Source: Oxalobacter formigenes
GTDB taxonomy: Bacteria > Pseudomonadota > Gammaproteobacteria > Burkholderiales > Burkholderiaceae_D
Reading direction: 5' to 3' (one strand)
Length of the DNA: 64,000 nucleotides
NCBI RefSeq assembly: GCF_027158485.1
Contig: NZ_JAMKYJ010000001.1
Position 1 is the stretch's first letter. Each line of letters opens with the position of its first letter. Below, piece after piece: positions 28,139 through 37,653 of the stretch. The notes under the pieces were generated by a model, which was not told the DNA's origin, ran no database searches, and worked only from the letters and a program-made list of their open reading frames with translations. A program made the position numbers and the translations under genes.

Positions 28139-31100
28139 ATGAACCCGACACTTTCTTCCCGGCCTCCCGACAACTTGCCAGCGTCAATAAAGCCCCGGCC
28201 TTTTTCCCCGCTTCAAACCCATTATCGAACAGAGAACACGGCACTCTCCCGCAAACCTTTGTCCCTCCTTCTGTCTCACATTATCGGCAACGGAAAAAGC
28301 CGTTCTGTCATTCTCGGGATTTGTCTCTGTACGGCGGCCGGGATCGCGCAGGCCGAATACATGGCCGAAGGCACTTACCATGCGGCCGTGACCGGAAGCG
28401 GCCATTCGATCTGGAACGGAACCGGCACCGAGCAAACTTTCAATTTCAATCAGGGCGCTACCCTCGACAACCCCGGACTGGGCGTATCGCCGGTCAATGT
28501 TGACGGGAAACTGCACATCAACGTCGGGCACGACCAGACACTCAACCTCCATTCCACAGACACTTACGAACCGGTCAACATCGGAGCCTCCGGCGAACTG
28601 GACATTTCAGACGGTCATCTCAACATCCGCTACGCTCCTGAAGGAAACGACAAATCCGCTTTCATGATGGACGGTGGTGGCAAACTGACCATCAATAACC
28701 AGTCGCTTGCGATAGACACGGCATCGGAGGCAGGATTCAACGTTCAGGAAGCCGCCACGGTTTCCGTCAAAAACAGTGGCGATTTTTCCGTCACCAACGT
28801 CTTGCGCGGTATCGGCCTGCAAACCCGAAACGCCGGTACCTCCCCACAGATGACGGTCGAATCCGAAAACATCGGCATCGATGCCAGTGTCGCGAAAGGG
28901 GGAGCGGTCTATCTGTTGGCCTACCATGTTCCGGGGACACACACGGATCTCTCGTTGACGGCACGGGAAACCGTCCATCTCAACGGCGACAGTTACGGCA
29001 CCTATACCTATGGCAATAACACACTCGACATTGCCGGGAAAAACGTCGATATCGGCGGAAACAAATACGGTATGTATGCTGCCGGTACCGACGCCATGCA
29101 CGACAATACCGTCACCGTCACGGCAAACGACACACTGGCGGTCAACGGCGTTTCCGGCGGCCTGTACAACAAACAGGGCAATCTGTCCCTTCACGGAAAA
29201 AACGTGAACATCACGGCCTCCAACGGGCACGGTATATGGAGCGTACAAAAGGATTCGGCGACGTCCTCAGCAACGACTGTCAAGGGGGATGAAACCATTT
29301 TTGTGCAGGGAACAGGGTACGATGCCGTCTATTCGAATGATGCCACCGTCGGGCTTGAATCCCCGACAATCAACATCAAGGCAGACCAGTATGGCATGCG
29401 GGTCGATGGCGCAAACGGCCAGTTGACGGCAAGCGGGACGACCGTTTCCGTCGTCAGCAAAAACTCGAGCCTGATCGCGTCCGACAACGGTACCCTTCAC
29501 GTCAATGCCGATACCGTCAGCCTGACTTCCGACATGGAAGCCGTCTGGGCCGAGGGAGGAACGGTCAATATATCGGGCAAAAACATCCGGATTGCCGGTG
29601 ACACCGACAGTGCCACGGTTTATGCCGGTTCTTCCGGACAGGCAAAAATCAATACCTCATCAGGCGGGACATTCACGATGACCGGCAATCTTTATGCAGA
29701 AGACAACGGTGCCATCACGCTGAGCCTGCCGACTGCCCAATCCGTATTGACCGGATGGGCCATCGACAGCGAAACCGGAAATGTCAATGACACCGTCACC
29801 AGAAGCGCTCCCGTTTCAGGCCGTATTGACCTGACTATGAATGGTGGTACATGGAACATGATGGAAAAGCAGGGATCGTCCAACCGGATATCGTCCCTGA
29901 CAGCCGACGGGGGCACCGTCAATATGCGCTACTCGACTGCACAGCCGTTTTCAGACCTTTATATCCGCAATCTTTCCGGTAACAATGCCCTTTTTATGGT
30001 CGATACCGATATCGAAAACGACCAGTCCGACCGCATCATTATGGAAACCGCGACCGGTGCGCACAAAATCGACGTCAGGGCGACCGGTGCCGAACCGTCA
30101 CGGGAAGCGATGAGCAATTTCATCGTCCGTCAGGACTCGGGCAATGCGACATTTTCGCTGGCCAATCCCGGCCAGAAAGTCGATGCCGGCGTCTGGTTCT
30201 ACAAACTGGCCAATCGTAACTCCAGCGATACTTCCGGCGCACAGGAATGGTTTTTGCAGCGCACAAACGAAAGGACTCCCACGACCGACTCGGTACTCGG
30301 CCTCTCCGGCGTTGCCGGTTCCTACGCCATGTGGTACGGACAGCTTTCCGACTTGCGCGAACGGCTGGGCGAAATCCGCAACCGCAACGGTTCAGACGGC
30401 ATATGGGCACGTACCTTTGCCGAACGGGATAAACTCGACGGGCTGGCCGGGACGGATTTTTCACAGCACCTTTACGGCATATCCGCCGGGGTCGATCACC
30501 TTTATAAACATGACGCCAATAACGAATGGCTTTTCGGGCTGCGCGGGCAATATACCTCCGCTTCCCAGGATATGGATGGCCAGTATGGCGGCAGCGGCAA
30601 CGCCCATTCCTATGGACTCGCCGCCTACGCCACATGGAAACACGCCAGCGGCTGGTATGCCGATACCGTCGTCACCTGGGATCAGTTCCGGCAGGACATC
30701 GATACGCGCATGACCGACGGGACACCGGTTTCCGGGAAATTCCGCACGCATGGGGCTGGTCTCTCGCTTGAAACGGGAAAATATATCCCTTTCGGAAACG
30801 ACCTCTTCATCGAACCGCAGGCACAGCTGGCGTATTACAAAATACAGGGAGCGGACTTTGCCATGAGCAATGGCATGCAAGTCAGGCATGACAATGTCGA
30901 TTCACTGACAGGCCGCCTGGGACTCGTATTCGGCCGCAAATGGACGGACAGACAAAACCGGTTCGCGCAACCTTACCTAAAAGCGGGTGTCATCCATGAA
31001 TTCAGGGGCGACCAGAAAGCGAACGTGAATAATGAAACATTCACGGACTCCCTGAAAGGGACACGCGTTTACTACGGTGCCGGGATCGACTGGCAATTTT

Positions 31101-31198
31101 CGAGAATGGCCCGTCTGTATGGGGAAATCGAACGCGAAAACGGCGACCATGTTTCAAGACCGTGGAGTGTCAGTGCAGGATTACGGTTCGAATTCTGA
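28139..31198 (+). CDS. Autotransporter (type Va), pertactin-like passenger
   Basis: Surface autotransporter of about 1019 residues from the Met at 28139 (MNPTLSSRPPDN); the longer frame from 27956 is open but looks non-coding. A long extended signal ends at SVILGICLCTAAGIAQAEYM. The passenger (about 80-730) is a repetitive beta-helix rich in Gly/Asn/Thr/Val, for example LDIAGKNVDIGGNKYGMYA and LSLHGKNVNITASNGHGIW. The C-terminal barrel (about 750-1019) opens with DGIWARTFAERDKLDG and ends SVSAGLRFEF with a terminal Phe. No protease triad is recognised, so an adhesin-like role is likelier. It is inserted between the sucA operon and the 5'-nucleotidase, splitting the TCA genes from gltA. Confidence 0.9.
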   Translation: MNPTLSSRPPDNLPASIKPRPFSPLQTHYRTENTALSRKPLSLLLSHIIGNGKSRSVILGICLCTAAGIAQAEYMAEGTYHAAVTGSGHSIWNGTGTEQTFNFNQGATLDNPGLGVSPVNVDGKLHINVGHDQTLNLHSTDTYEPVNIGASGELDISDGHLNIRYAPEGNDKSAFMMDGGGKLTINNQSLAIDTASEAGFNVQEAATVSVKNSGDFSVTNVLRGIGLQTRNAGTSPQMTVESENIGIDASVAKGGAVYLLAYHVPGTHTDLSLTARETVHLNGDSYGTYTYGNNTLDIAGKNVDIGGNKYGMYAAGTDAMHDNTVTVTANDTLAVNGVSGGLYNKQGNLSLHGKNVNITASNGHGIWSVQKDSATSSATTVKGDETIFVQGTGYDAVYSNDATVGLESPTINIKADQYGMRVDGANGQLTASGTTVSVVSKNSSLIASDNGTLHVNADTVSLTSDMEAVWAEGGTVNISGKNIRIAGDTDSATVYAGSSGQAKINTSSGGTFTMTGNLYAEDNGAITLSLPTAQSVLTGWAIDSETGNVNDTVTRSAPVSGRIDLTMNGGTWNMMEKQGSSNRISSLTADGGTVNMRYSTAQPFSDLYIRNLSGNNALFMVDTDIENDQSDRIIMETATGAHKIDVRATGAEPSREAMSNFIVRQDSGNATFSLANPGQKVDAGVWFYKLANRNSSDTSGAQEWFLQRTNERTPTTDSVLGLSGVAGSYAMWYGQLSDLRERLGEIRNRNGSDGIWARTFAERDKLDGLAGTDFSQHLYGISAGVDHLYKHDANNEWLFGLRGQYTSASQDMDGQYGGSGNAHSYGLAAYATWKHASGWYADTVVTWDQFRQDIDTRMTDGTPVSGKFRTHGAGLSLETGKYIPFGNDLFIEPQAQLAYYKIQGADFAMSNGMQVRHDNVDSLTGRLGLVFGRKWTDRQNRFAQPYLKAGVIHEFRGDQKANVNNETFTDSLKGTRVYYGAGIDWQFSRMARLYGEIERENGDHVSRPWSVSAGLRFEF

Positions 31199-31210
31199 CG
31201 TTTCAATACG

Positions 31211-31255
31211 ATTTCAGAACGACTCATGTCGTTTTCCGGAACGTCGTTCTGAAAT
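31211..31255. terminator. Long inverted repeat downstream of the autotransporter
   Basis: ATTTCAGAACGAC (31211-31223) is perfectly repeated in inverse at 31243-31255 around a 19-nt loop, 13 bp after the autotransporter stop. There is no clear T-run, so termination is only likely. A protein-binding role or an mRNA-stabilising hairpin is also possible. Confidence 0.5.
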
Positions 31256-31284
31256 TTGTGCTTTTCTGACGAAAAACCAGATGC

Positions 31285-32289
31285 TCATACATCCGAAACT
31301 GTTTTTTTCAGTACCGGTTTCAAAATAGTATTGCGCCTGTCGGCAAGCGGCGACTGGCTGTTATAAGGAACTTTTCCGGAAGGAACCCATAAAGCTGCCT
31401 TTTCAAGATGGACATCCTGATCATCAAAGAAAATATGAGGATTGTAGGCCGTCAGAATTTGTGTTTTATCCACTCCTCCAAGAAAAAAAGCCTCATCGAC
31501 TTGTACCCCCCAACTTCTCAGTGTCTTGATGACACGCATCTCTGAAGGAGAATTCCTGGAAGTAACCAAAGCAATTCGTATGGAAGAACTCTTTTGGCGT
31601 TGTTGCAATTTTTCCTGAAGAGTAGCCAATTTCTTCAGTAATGTAGCATAAGGCCCTTCCTCGAGCGGTACGTCCTGTTTTTCATCTTCGATCCTCTGGA
31701 AAACATCCAACCCCTGAGTTTTATAAACCAGTTCGCTCTCTTCAGAAAAAAGAACGGCATCGCCGTCAAATGCCAGACGCACCTGTTCTGTTGACATCAC
31801 TTGCGCATTTTCCGGCGGCTCTCTCAGGATAGCCGTAGCGCATGATCCCGAGTCGATAACACTTTGAGCATCCTCGACATTAGTCGTTAAAAAAAGATCA
31901 ACATCAAACGCTTTCATATAATCCGAAACCGGTTCTCCGCCGGTAAAGGCTGAACGGGTTATTCCCAGCTTGTCATGACGAATCGTATTCAAGACCTGTA
32001 ATCCTGTTTCAGGACTGTTTCGGGACATGACCACCACTTCAACCAAAGGCACAGGATCATCAAACAATCTGAACCTGTTCAATCCAAGTAAAGCACTAAT
32101 CAATGGGTAACCGGTGCCAGGTTTCAAATGCTCATTTTCATGTGCAAGCATATATTCCTTATATTGCCCGAGAGCATTTTCCCGGTCATCCTGCATCGCT
32201 TTTCTGAATAATTTATCCGATTCACTCATATCGAAGAGTGCCGTCGAACTGATCCCGATCACTAATGTATTGCTTAAATCGAATGCCAT
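31285..32289 (-). CDS. Cytosolic 5'-nucleotidase, NT5C1-type family
   Basis: A 334-residue protein matching the bacterial '5-nucleotidase' family related to animal cytosolic 5'-nucleotidase I. Diagnostic stretches are LVIGISSTALFDMSESDKLF at the N-terminus, VEVVVMSRNSPETGLQVLNT, RSAFTGGEPVSDYMKAFDVD (LFLTTN follows), and RLAFDGDAVLFSEESELVYK. The FDGDAVLF segment supplies the HAD-like catalytic Asp pair. The C-terminal half contains a second VTSRNSPSEMRVIKTLRSWG and HIFFDDQDVHLEKAA. It presumably dephosphorylates nucleoside monophosphates in the cytoplasm. It lies upstream of nothing obvious in its direction and ends near the autotransporter hairpin. Confidence 0.85.
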   Translation of the reverse strand: MAFDLSNTLVIGISSTALFDMSESDKLFRKAMQDDRENALGQYKEYMLAHENEHLKPGTGYPLISALLGLNRFRLFDDPVPLVEVVVMSRNSPETGLQVLNTIRHDKLGITRSAFTGGEPVSDYMKAFDVDLFLTTNVEDAQSVIDSGSCATAILREPPENAQVMSTEQVRLAFDGDAVLFSEESELVYKTQGLDVFQRIEDEKQDVPLEEGPYATLLKKLATLQEKLQQRQKSSSIRIALVTSRNSPSEMRVIKTLRSWGVQVDEAFFLGGVDKTQILTAYNPHIFFDDQDVHLEKAALWVPSGKVPYNSQSPLADRRNTILKPVLKKTVSDV

Positions 32290-32318
32290 GTAAAAAATCC
32301 TGTTCTAGTACCATTTAG

Positions 32319-32348
32319 AAAAAAACCGCGCTTAAAGCGCGGTTTTTT
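32319..32348 (-). terminator. Rho-independent terminator of gltA
   Basis: AACCGCGCTT pairs with AAGCGCGGTT within A/T runs on both sides, 15 bp beyond the gltA stop. Confidence 0.9.
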
Positions 32349-32363
32349 AACGAAAGATCCGTT

Positions 32364-33674
32364 TTATTTTCTCTGGTCCATCGGCACGACATTGCGACGT
32401 GGTTCACCCACATACAGCTGGCGTGGACGGCCGATGCGCTGATCCGGATCGGAAATCATTTCTTTCCACTGTGCGATCCAGCCAACGGTTCTTGCCAGTG
32501 CGAAAATGCCGGTAAACAGCGATGACGGGATACCCAGTGCGGACTGGACGATACCGGAATAGAAATCGACGTTCGGATACAGTTTTCTGGACACGAAATA
32601 ATCGTCTTCCATCGCCACCCGTTCGATTTCCAGCGCGATCTTGAACAATGGATCGTCTTTCAGACCCAGTTCTTCCAGCACTTCGTGACAGGTTTCGCGC
32701 ATCAGGGTCGCACGCGGGTCGTAGTTCTTGTAAACGCGATGGCCAAAGCCCATCAGACGCGTACCGGCCGTACCGTCTTTCACGCTCTTGACGAATTCGG
32801 CGACCTTGTCGACCGAACCGATCTTCCTGATCATCAACAGCGACGCTTCATTTGCGCCACCGTGTGCAGGGCCCCACAGACAGGCGATACCGGCTGCAAT
32901 ACAGGCAAATGGATTGGCTCCGGACGAACCGGCCAGACGCACGGTCGAAGTGGATGCATTCTGTTCGTGGTCGGCATGCAGAATCAGGATACGGTCCAGC
33001 GCACGGACGAGCACGTCGTTGACCTTGTAATCTTCGGCCGGTGTCGCGAACATCATGCGCATGAAGTTGCTCGTGTAATACAGATCCTTGCGTGGATAGA
33101 CGAAAGGCTGTCCGATGGAATATTTGTAAGACATCGCCACCAGCGTCGGCATTTTCGCCAGAAGGCGCATGGCCGACAGCTCACGATGTGCCGGATCGGA
33201 AATGTCGAGCGAATCGTGATAAAAGGACGACAAGGCGCCGACAGTCGCGACCAGAACGGACATCGGGTGGGCATCGCGACGGAAACCGCGGAAGAAGAAC
33301 TGCATCTGTTCGTGCACCATTGAATAACCGGCGACGTTTTTCGCATACTCCTCATACTGCTGTTTGTTGGGCAATTCGCCTTTCAACAGCAGATAACAGG
33401 TTTCCATAAAATTACATTCTTTTGCGAGCTGTTCTATCGGATAACCGCGATAGAGCAATTCACCCTTGTCGCCATCAATATATGAAATGGCGGACTGACA
33501 GGAAGCGGTCGCCAGAAAGCCGGGATCATAAGAAAGCTTGCCGGTCGCACCGTACATCGACCGGATATCGATACCGTCGGCACCGATCGTGCCCTTGTAA
33601 ACCGGCAATTCGACAGACGGGGTACCGTCTTCAAACGACAACTTCGCTTTCGTTACAGAATCTTTCATTTTCAT
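32364..33674 (-). CDS. gltA: Citrate synthase (type II, hexameric-type)
   Basis: A 436-residue citrate synthase that condenses oxaloacetate and acetyl-CoA. Catalytic segments are visible: the His in LHADHEQNASTSTVRLAGSS, the His in GPAHGGANEASL, and GFGHRVYKNYDPRATLM, with the Asp about 50 residues later. The N-terminus (SFEDGTPSVELPVYKG, TGKLSYDPGFLATASCQSAI) is that of the NADH-regulated Gram-negative form. A start at 33668 (MKDSVTKAKL) is about equally likely; GGATGAAA lies before it. In most Burkholderiales gltA directly precedes sucA; here an autotransporter and a nucleotidase intervene. Confidence 0.96.
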   Translation of the reverse strand: MKMKDSVTKAKLSFEDGTPSVELPVYKGTIGADGIDIRSMYGATGKLSYDPGFLATASCQSAISYIDGDKGELLYRGYPIEQLAKECNFMETCYLLLKGELPNKQQYEEYAKNVAGYSMVHEQMQFFFRGFRRDAHPMSVLVATVGALSSFYHDSLDISDPAHRELSAMRLLAKMPTLVAMSYKYSIGQPFVYPRKDLYYTSNFMRMMFATPAEDYKVNDVLVRALDRILILHADHEQNASTSTVRLAGSSGANPFACIAAGIACLWGPAHGGANEASLLMIRKIGSVDKVAEFVKSVKDGTAGTRLMGFGHRVYKNYDPRATLMRETCHEVLEELGLKDDPLFKIALEIERVAMEDDYFVSRKLYPNVDFYSGIVQSALGIPSSLFTGIFALARTVGWIAQWKEMISDPDQRIGRPRQLYVGEPRRNVVPMDQRK

Positions 33675-33901
33675 CCAATTTCAATCAGTTTAAAGACAAC
33701 AGAATGCCAAAGCCCCCTGCAAGTTCATAAAATAAAAAAGAAAGCATTATAAATGCTTTCGTTCGATATTCTGCTTTTTAACACAAAAATCCAGAAATCC
33801 AAAATCCCCCGCTTTAAAGCAACGGATTTCGTGAAAATCCAAAAAAAGATTCCCTGTGGAACTATTCCGGAACTATTTGAAAAGAAAAGACAAACAGGAA
33901 C

Positions 33902-34699
33902 TCACTCGAGTATCCCGAAATGCTCAAGCGCTCCCGCGATACCGCCTTCCTCGACAGACGCCGTCACATAATCGGCACTGGCCTTCACCGCATCGGCGGC
34001 ATTGCCCATTGCGACACCGATACCGGCATACCCCAGCATTCCGATATCGTTAAAGCCATCACCGAAAGCCATCGTTTCATCCGGGGCGATACCTTCCCGC
34101 ATCAATACGGCATGCATACCGGCATTTTTCCCGCCACCTGCCGGAATGACGTCAAAACAGAAAGGCACCGAGCGCGTCGATTCCACGTTTTTAAGCGTAC
34201 CGGTCAGAATTTTCTCTTCCTCTTCATTCAAAAACGGAACGAACTGGAGAACTTCATCATCCCTGACCCGGTCAAGCCCATGCATTGGCGGCATGGGGTG
34301 GTCGATGATTTCACACAGCTTTTCCACCCGCTCATCCGCATAATTCAGGAACATGCCATCCTCTTCCACGAAAAGGCATGGAAACGGTTTTTCCGCCAGC
34401 ATGTCTTTCAGCAAACGGATATCGCCGGAATCAACCGTTTTCTTCCGGATGACTTCCCGAGGGTTATAGCAATACTGTCCGTTCAGGGTAAGATACGCGT
34501 CAAATGAAAAATACCGGTCCATGAAAGGCATCATCATTTTCGAGCGGCCGGTCGCCACATAGACCCTGATTCCCTTTTCCCTCAGGGCATGCAAGGCCTT
34601 TTGCGTCGACTGGTGCATCCTGTGCGTTTTGAAACTGATCAGCGTACCATCGATATCGAAAAAAACCGCCTTGATACGTTTTTCAGGTTTTCCGGTCAT
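33902..34699 (-). CDS. Cof-type HAD-IIB phosphatase
   Basis: About 265 residues. HAD motif I is AVFFDIDGTLISFKT (nucleophile Asp and acid/base Asp), motif II is VYVATGRSKMMMPF, and motif IV is AFGDGFNDIGMLGYAGIGVAMGNAADA, typical of the Cof/YidA branch with a C2B cap. It probably dephosphorylates small sugar or cofactor phosphates in the cytoplasm. The start at 34699 (MTGKPEKR) is preferred because GGAAAAAGATTTT precedes it; an upstream Met at 34729 lacks a site. It lies downstream of an AraC regulator gene in the same direction but 102 bp away. Confidence 0.88.
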   Translation of the reverse strand: MTGKPEKRIKAVFFDIDGTLISFKTHRMHQSTQKALHALREKGIRVYVATGRSKMMMPFMDRYFSFDAYLTLNGQYCYNPREVIRKKTVDSGDIRLLKDMLAEKPFPCLFVEEDGMFLNYADERVEKLCEIIDHPMPPMHGLDRVRDDEVLQFVPFLNEEEEKILTGTLKNVESTRSVPFCFDVIPAGGGKNAGMHAVLMREGIAPDETMAFGDGFNDIGMLGYAGIGVAMGNAADAVKASADYVTASVEEGGIAGALEHFGILE

Positions 34700-34801
34700 A
34701 AAATCTTTTTCCGCAATCGGTATGTTCAAAGCGTCATTATAAACGTACCGGAGGACAGCACACTGACAAGAGACACAAACACCAGAGGCAAGGGGAAATC
34801 C

Positions 34802-35578
34802 CTATTCAAACAACTGGCGAAACTGGGCCGGTGTCTGGTTGTAAGCCTTCTTGTAAGTGGCAATAAAAGCGCTGACGTTTTCATAACCGACAGCCTGTGC
34901 AACCTCGTGAACACTCTCACCCAAAGCCAGTTTTTTCCGGGCCACCATCAGGCTCGCACGCAATCGCCACTGGGCAAACGTCATATTCGTTTCACTGGAA
35001 AAATGACGGCTGATGCTGCGGGCGCTGATCCCGGTCTTGATCGCCCAGTCGTTAATGCTTTTGCGGTTGGACGGATTGGCAAGGATATCTTTTGCCATCG
35101 TATTGAGCCTTTTTCCCTTCGGAAGGAGAAGCCTTTCCTGCATGCGTGAACTGTAACGCAATTCATCCATGAACACCTGCAACATCATTTCCTGTCGTGG
35201 CTGCAAGGTCTGGTACACACTATCGTCGCTTTGCAGCCATTGATGCGCCCTTTCCAGAATCAGGGGAACGAAAGGCGAACAATACAGTGCACAGGCCACC
35301 TCGGGCATCCCGATACATAAAAGCGAGGAAAGCGTTACGCCCCAGCCGGCAATCCTTCCGATCTGTTCCGTTTCATACCGTATATAGGGAGGCATCCAGG
35401 CAAGCTGTCCGGGCCCGACGGTCCAGTAACCGCGTTCATCCTCAACCGAGACAAATCCTTTTTGCAGATAAAAAAACTGGGTTTCATGGGAACCCCGCTT
35501 CCCGATTTCCATTCCCTTTGAAGGGGAAATGGCCGAGAGGGCAAAACGCTGACCGTGCAACAGGAAATAAGAAGACAT
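34802..35578 (-). CDS. AraC-family transcriptional regulator
   Basis: A 258-residue regulator. It has an N-terminal cupin-like sensing domain (SSYFLLHGQRFALSAISPS, YWTVGPGQLAWMPPYIRYET) and a C-terminal double HTH with the family block FSSETNMTFAQWRLRASLMV, then ARKKLALGESVHEVAQAVGY and ENVSAFIATYKKAYNQTPAQ FRQLF. The subtype resembles small cupin-AraC regulators of transporter genes. The start at 35578 follows AAGAGGCACAT. The upstream intergenic region is long and shared with the divergent transglutaminase-like gene, which is therefore a candidate target together with itself. Confidence 0.9.
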   Translation of the reverse strand: MSSYFLLHGQRFALSAISPSKGMEIGKRGSHETQFFYLQKGFVSVEDERGYWTVGPGQLAWMPPYIRYETEQIGRIAGWGVTLSSLLCIGMPEVACALYCSPFVPLILERAHQWLQSDDSVYQTLQPRQEMMLQVFMDELRYSSRMQERLLLPKGKRLNTMAKDILANPSNRKSINDWAIKTGISARSISRHFSSETNMTFAQWRLRASLMVARKKLALGESVHEVAQAVGYENVSAFIATYKKAYNQTPAQFRQLFE

Positions 35579-35926
35579 ATGTGCCTCTTGACTGAAACAG
35601 TATCGCCTTTTTTTACAAGGCATGAAAAAGAATCAAAACGAAAAACCGTGCAGGCCGTCCTGAATGCCAACCGATCTATTTTATATGAAAACCGGTTTCA
35701 CATATCCAGAATTTTTCGTTAAAAAACAGTCATGTTAACAAGTTTTGCCGACAACTGGTTTCCCTTCGAAAAAACAGCCCGATCCTTTTCATTTGAATTT
35801 TCGAAAACTGTCCCCATGTTAGACAGCAGAATATTTGCAAGGAATGAAATAAGTGCCCGATCAGGGTAAAATCACATTTTGATCATGCCGAATCACGGCT
35901 GATTCCCTTAAGCGAGAAACGGAAAT
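35579..35926. other. Divergent intergenic region with a candidate operator
   Basis: No gene seen in about 350 bp. A perfect 10-bp palindrome AAACCGGTTT at 35689-35698 lies within a longer imperfect dyad (TATATG on the left, CACATAT on the right). It could be a regulator site for the AraC-type gene, but this is weak evidence. Confidence 0.35.
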
Positions 35927-36568
35927 ATGAGCGTCGATATTTTTTTGCAGGAAACTTCATACATCGATTATTCATCGCCAATCGTACGCGATCAGGCCAA
36001 AGCCCTGTTCAAAAGCGTCAACAGCGAACTGGAAAAAGTGCGAATCGCCTTTGAATTCGTGCGTGATGAAATCTCTCATTCCTTAGACGTCAACGCCCCT
36101 GTCGTCACGGCAAAGGCTTCTGACGTGTTGAAACACAAAACCGGTATCTGTCACGCGAAAGCCAACCTGCTGGCAGCGCTTTTGCGTTCGCAGAGAATCC
36201 CGACCGGCATGTGCTACCAGCACCTGACGAAGAAAGACGATGATTCCGAAGGCTACTGCGTCCATTGCTTCAACGCCGTCCATGTGGGCCATCGCTGGAT
36301 CAAGCTCGACGCCCGTGGCAACAACGACCGTGTCAGCGTCGCATTCTCGCTGCACGACCCGGCGATCGCATTCGCCAACCGCCCGCAATACAATGAATTC
36401 TTCTGGCCCGGCATTTTCGCCAATCCGCACAGGGCCAGCATGAACGCGCTGGAAGCGGCCAAAAACATGCAGGAACTGCTGAAAGCCCTGCCTGACCATA
36501 TGCTGGAAGACCCGGACATCGTCGAAGTCGAGGCCGAAGATGTCCGTTTGCGAAGCTGGTTCTGGTAA
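35927..36568 (+). CDS. Transglutaminase-like cysteine peptidase-fold protein
   Basis: A 213-residue cytoplasmic protein. The transglutaminase-like core shows the Cys in KHKTGICHAKANLLAALLRS, then HCFNAVHVGHRWIKLDARGN, which supplies the His and Asp of the triad. Members of this family hydrolyse or form amide bonds; in bacteria most are uncharacterised peptidases. There is no signal peptide. The ribosome site GAGAAACGGAAAT precedes the start. It is a single gene divergent from an AraC regulator. The late part (SMNALEAAKNMQELLKALPD) is helical and not catalytic. Confidence 0.87.
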   Translation: MSVDIFLQETSYIDYSSPIVRDQAKALFKSVNSELEKVRIAFEFVRDEISHSLDVNAPVVTAKASDVLKHKTGICHAKANLLAALLRSQRIPTGMCYQHLTKKDDDSEGYCVHCFNAVHVGHRWIKLDARGNNDRVSVAFSLHDPAIAFANRPQYNEFFWPGIFANPHRASMNALEAAKNMQELLKALPDHMLEDPDIVEVEAEDVRLRSWFW

Positions 36569-36968
36569 GAATCGGTGGGGACGGCAAGGCTTTTCCTGAA
36601 GATTGCCCCGATTAAAGCATCAAGCGCCAGAAAACGGGAACCGGACTGGATTAATCCTTCAACAACTGACTTTTGAGCGGCTTTTTACGGGACAACACCT
36701 GTCGTGTAATCGCTGAAATCCGGACTGGACAATACCGTTTTGACAGCACTGTGAGGGTTCATAACGGCCTGGTCAATTGCCTCATGTGGGATGATGACAC
36801 CCGTATGAGGCACAACAGGAGATTGAAGCAGGTGTTTCGTTTCAGCTGGCTTCAGGACAGATAATGGCAGCCAGAATCACTTTCGCCGTACCGTCCCCGG
36901 ATCGGTTCAGGCCGGATTTTCCGGATATGGCACTCATGAAATACAGTCATTTTTTCGGAAAACGACCG
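36569..36968. other. Intergenic region, no gene supported
   Basis: An open frame 36673-36864 has no ribosome site and no recognisable content. No repeat or RNA structure was found. The promoter of the pentapeptide-repeat gene is expected here. Confidence 0.3.
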
Positions 36969-37523
36969 ATGATCGAAAACAGAAGCCTTGAAAAAACCGA
37001 TTTTAACGAGACCCCTCTCGCCGATGAATATCGAAAGTGTGAGTTTGTATCCTGCAACTTTTCCGGACTGCATATCGACAACACCGGGTTCGATAAATGC
37101 GTTTTCAAACAATGCAATTTTGCCCTGTCGAGATTTTCATGCAATCTGCAGGACATCAAATTCATTGACTGCAAAATGACCGGAGCGGACTTTACTGATA
37201 TCGGCCTGTTTTCAAATGCGCTGCATTTCGAAAAAACATTATTGAAATATGCCAGTTTTGCGTGTATCCGGATTCGGAAAAATCACTTTATCGATTGTGA
37301 TCTGGGTGAAACCTATTTTCAGGGAGCGGATATCGCCCTTTCGGTTTTTGACAACTGTGATCTGAAGAAGGCCATTTTTACCGGTACCAATCTGGAAAAA
37401 GTGGATTTTTCAGGCTCATTCAATTTCTCGATCAATCCCGACACTTCCCGACTGAAAAAAACGATATTCCCCGAACAGGAACTGAGAGGTCTGGTGTCAC
37501 ATCTGGATATCATCATCAAATAA
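36969..37523 (+). CDS. Pentapeptide-repeat protein (Qnr-like fold)
   Basis: About 184 residues from the Met at 36969 (MIENRSLEKTDFNETPLADE); in-frame Mets at 36927, 36939 and 36864 are possible and no ribosome site is convincing. The A(D/N)LXX-type repeat is clear: FVSCNFSGLHIDNTGFDKCV, FKQCNFALSRFSCNLQDIKF, IDCKMTGADFTDIGLF, FDNCDLKKAIFTGTNLEKVD. It ends FSINPDTSRLKKTIFPEQEL then GLVSHLDIIIK, the usual C-terminal cap of Qnr/McbG-type proteins. These form a right-handed quadrilateral beta-helix that can mimic DNA and protect gyrase, but many chromosomal members have no known role. It lacks the QnrB-type loops as far as I can tell. Confidence 0.85.
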   Translation: MIENRSLEKTDFNETPLADEYRKCEFVSCNFSGLHIDNTGFDKCVFKQCNFALSRFSCNLQDIKFIDCKMTGADFTDIGLFSNALHFEKTLLKYASFACIRIRKNHFIDCDLGETYFQGADIALSVFDNCDLKKAIFTGTNLEKVDFSGSFNFSINPDTSRLKKTIFPEQELRGLVSHLDIIIK

Positions 37524-37653
37524 AAACCATAAGGATCAGGGCATTGAATGGAACCGCTTCAATACGGCAAGCAGCAGGTTTTCTGTCGCAAAAAAATGAC
37601 TCCGGCCCGAAACGACCGGACAGGATGAGAAACGTCACTTTTTCAACAGACAC

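Noticed and set aside
36673..36864. 63-residue plus-strand frame
   Set aside because: No ribosome site and no recognisable domain; it lies in an intergenic gap.
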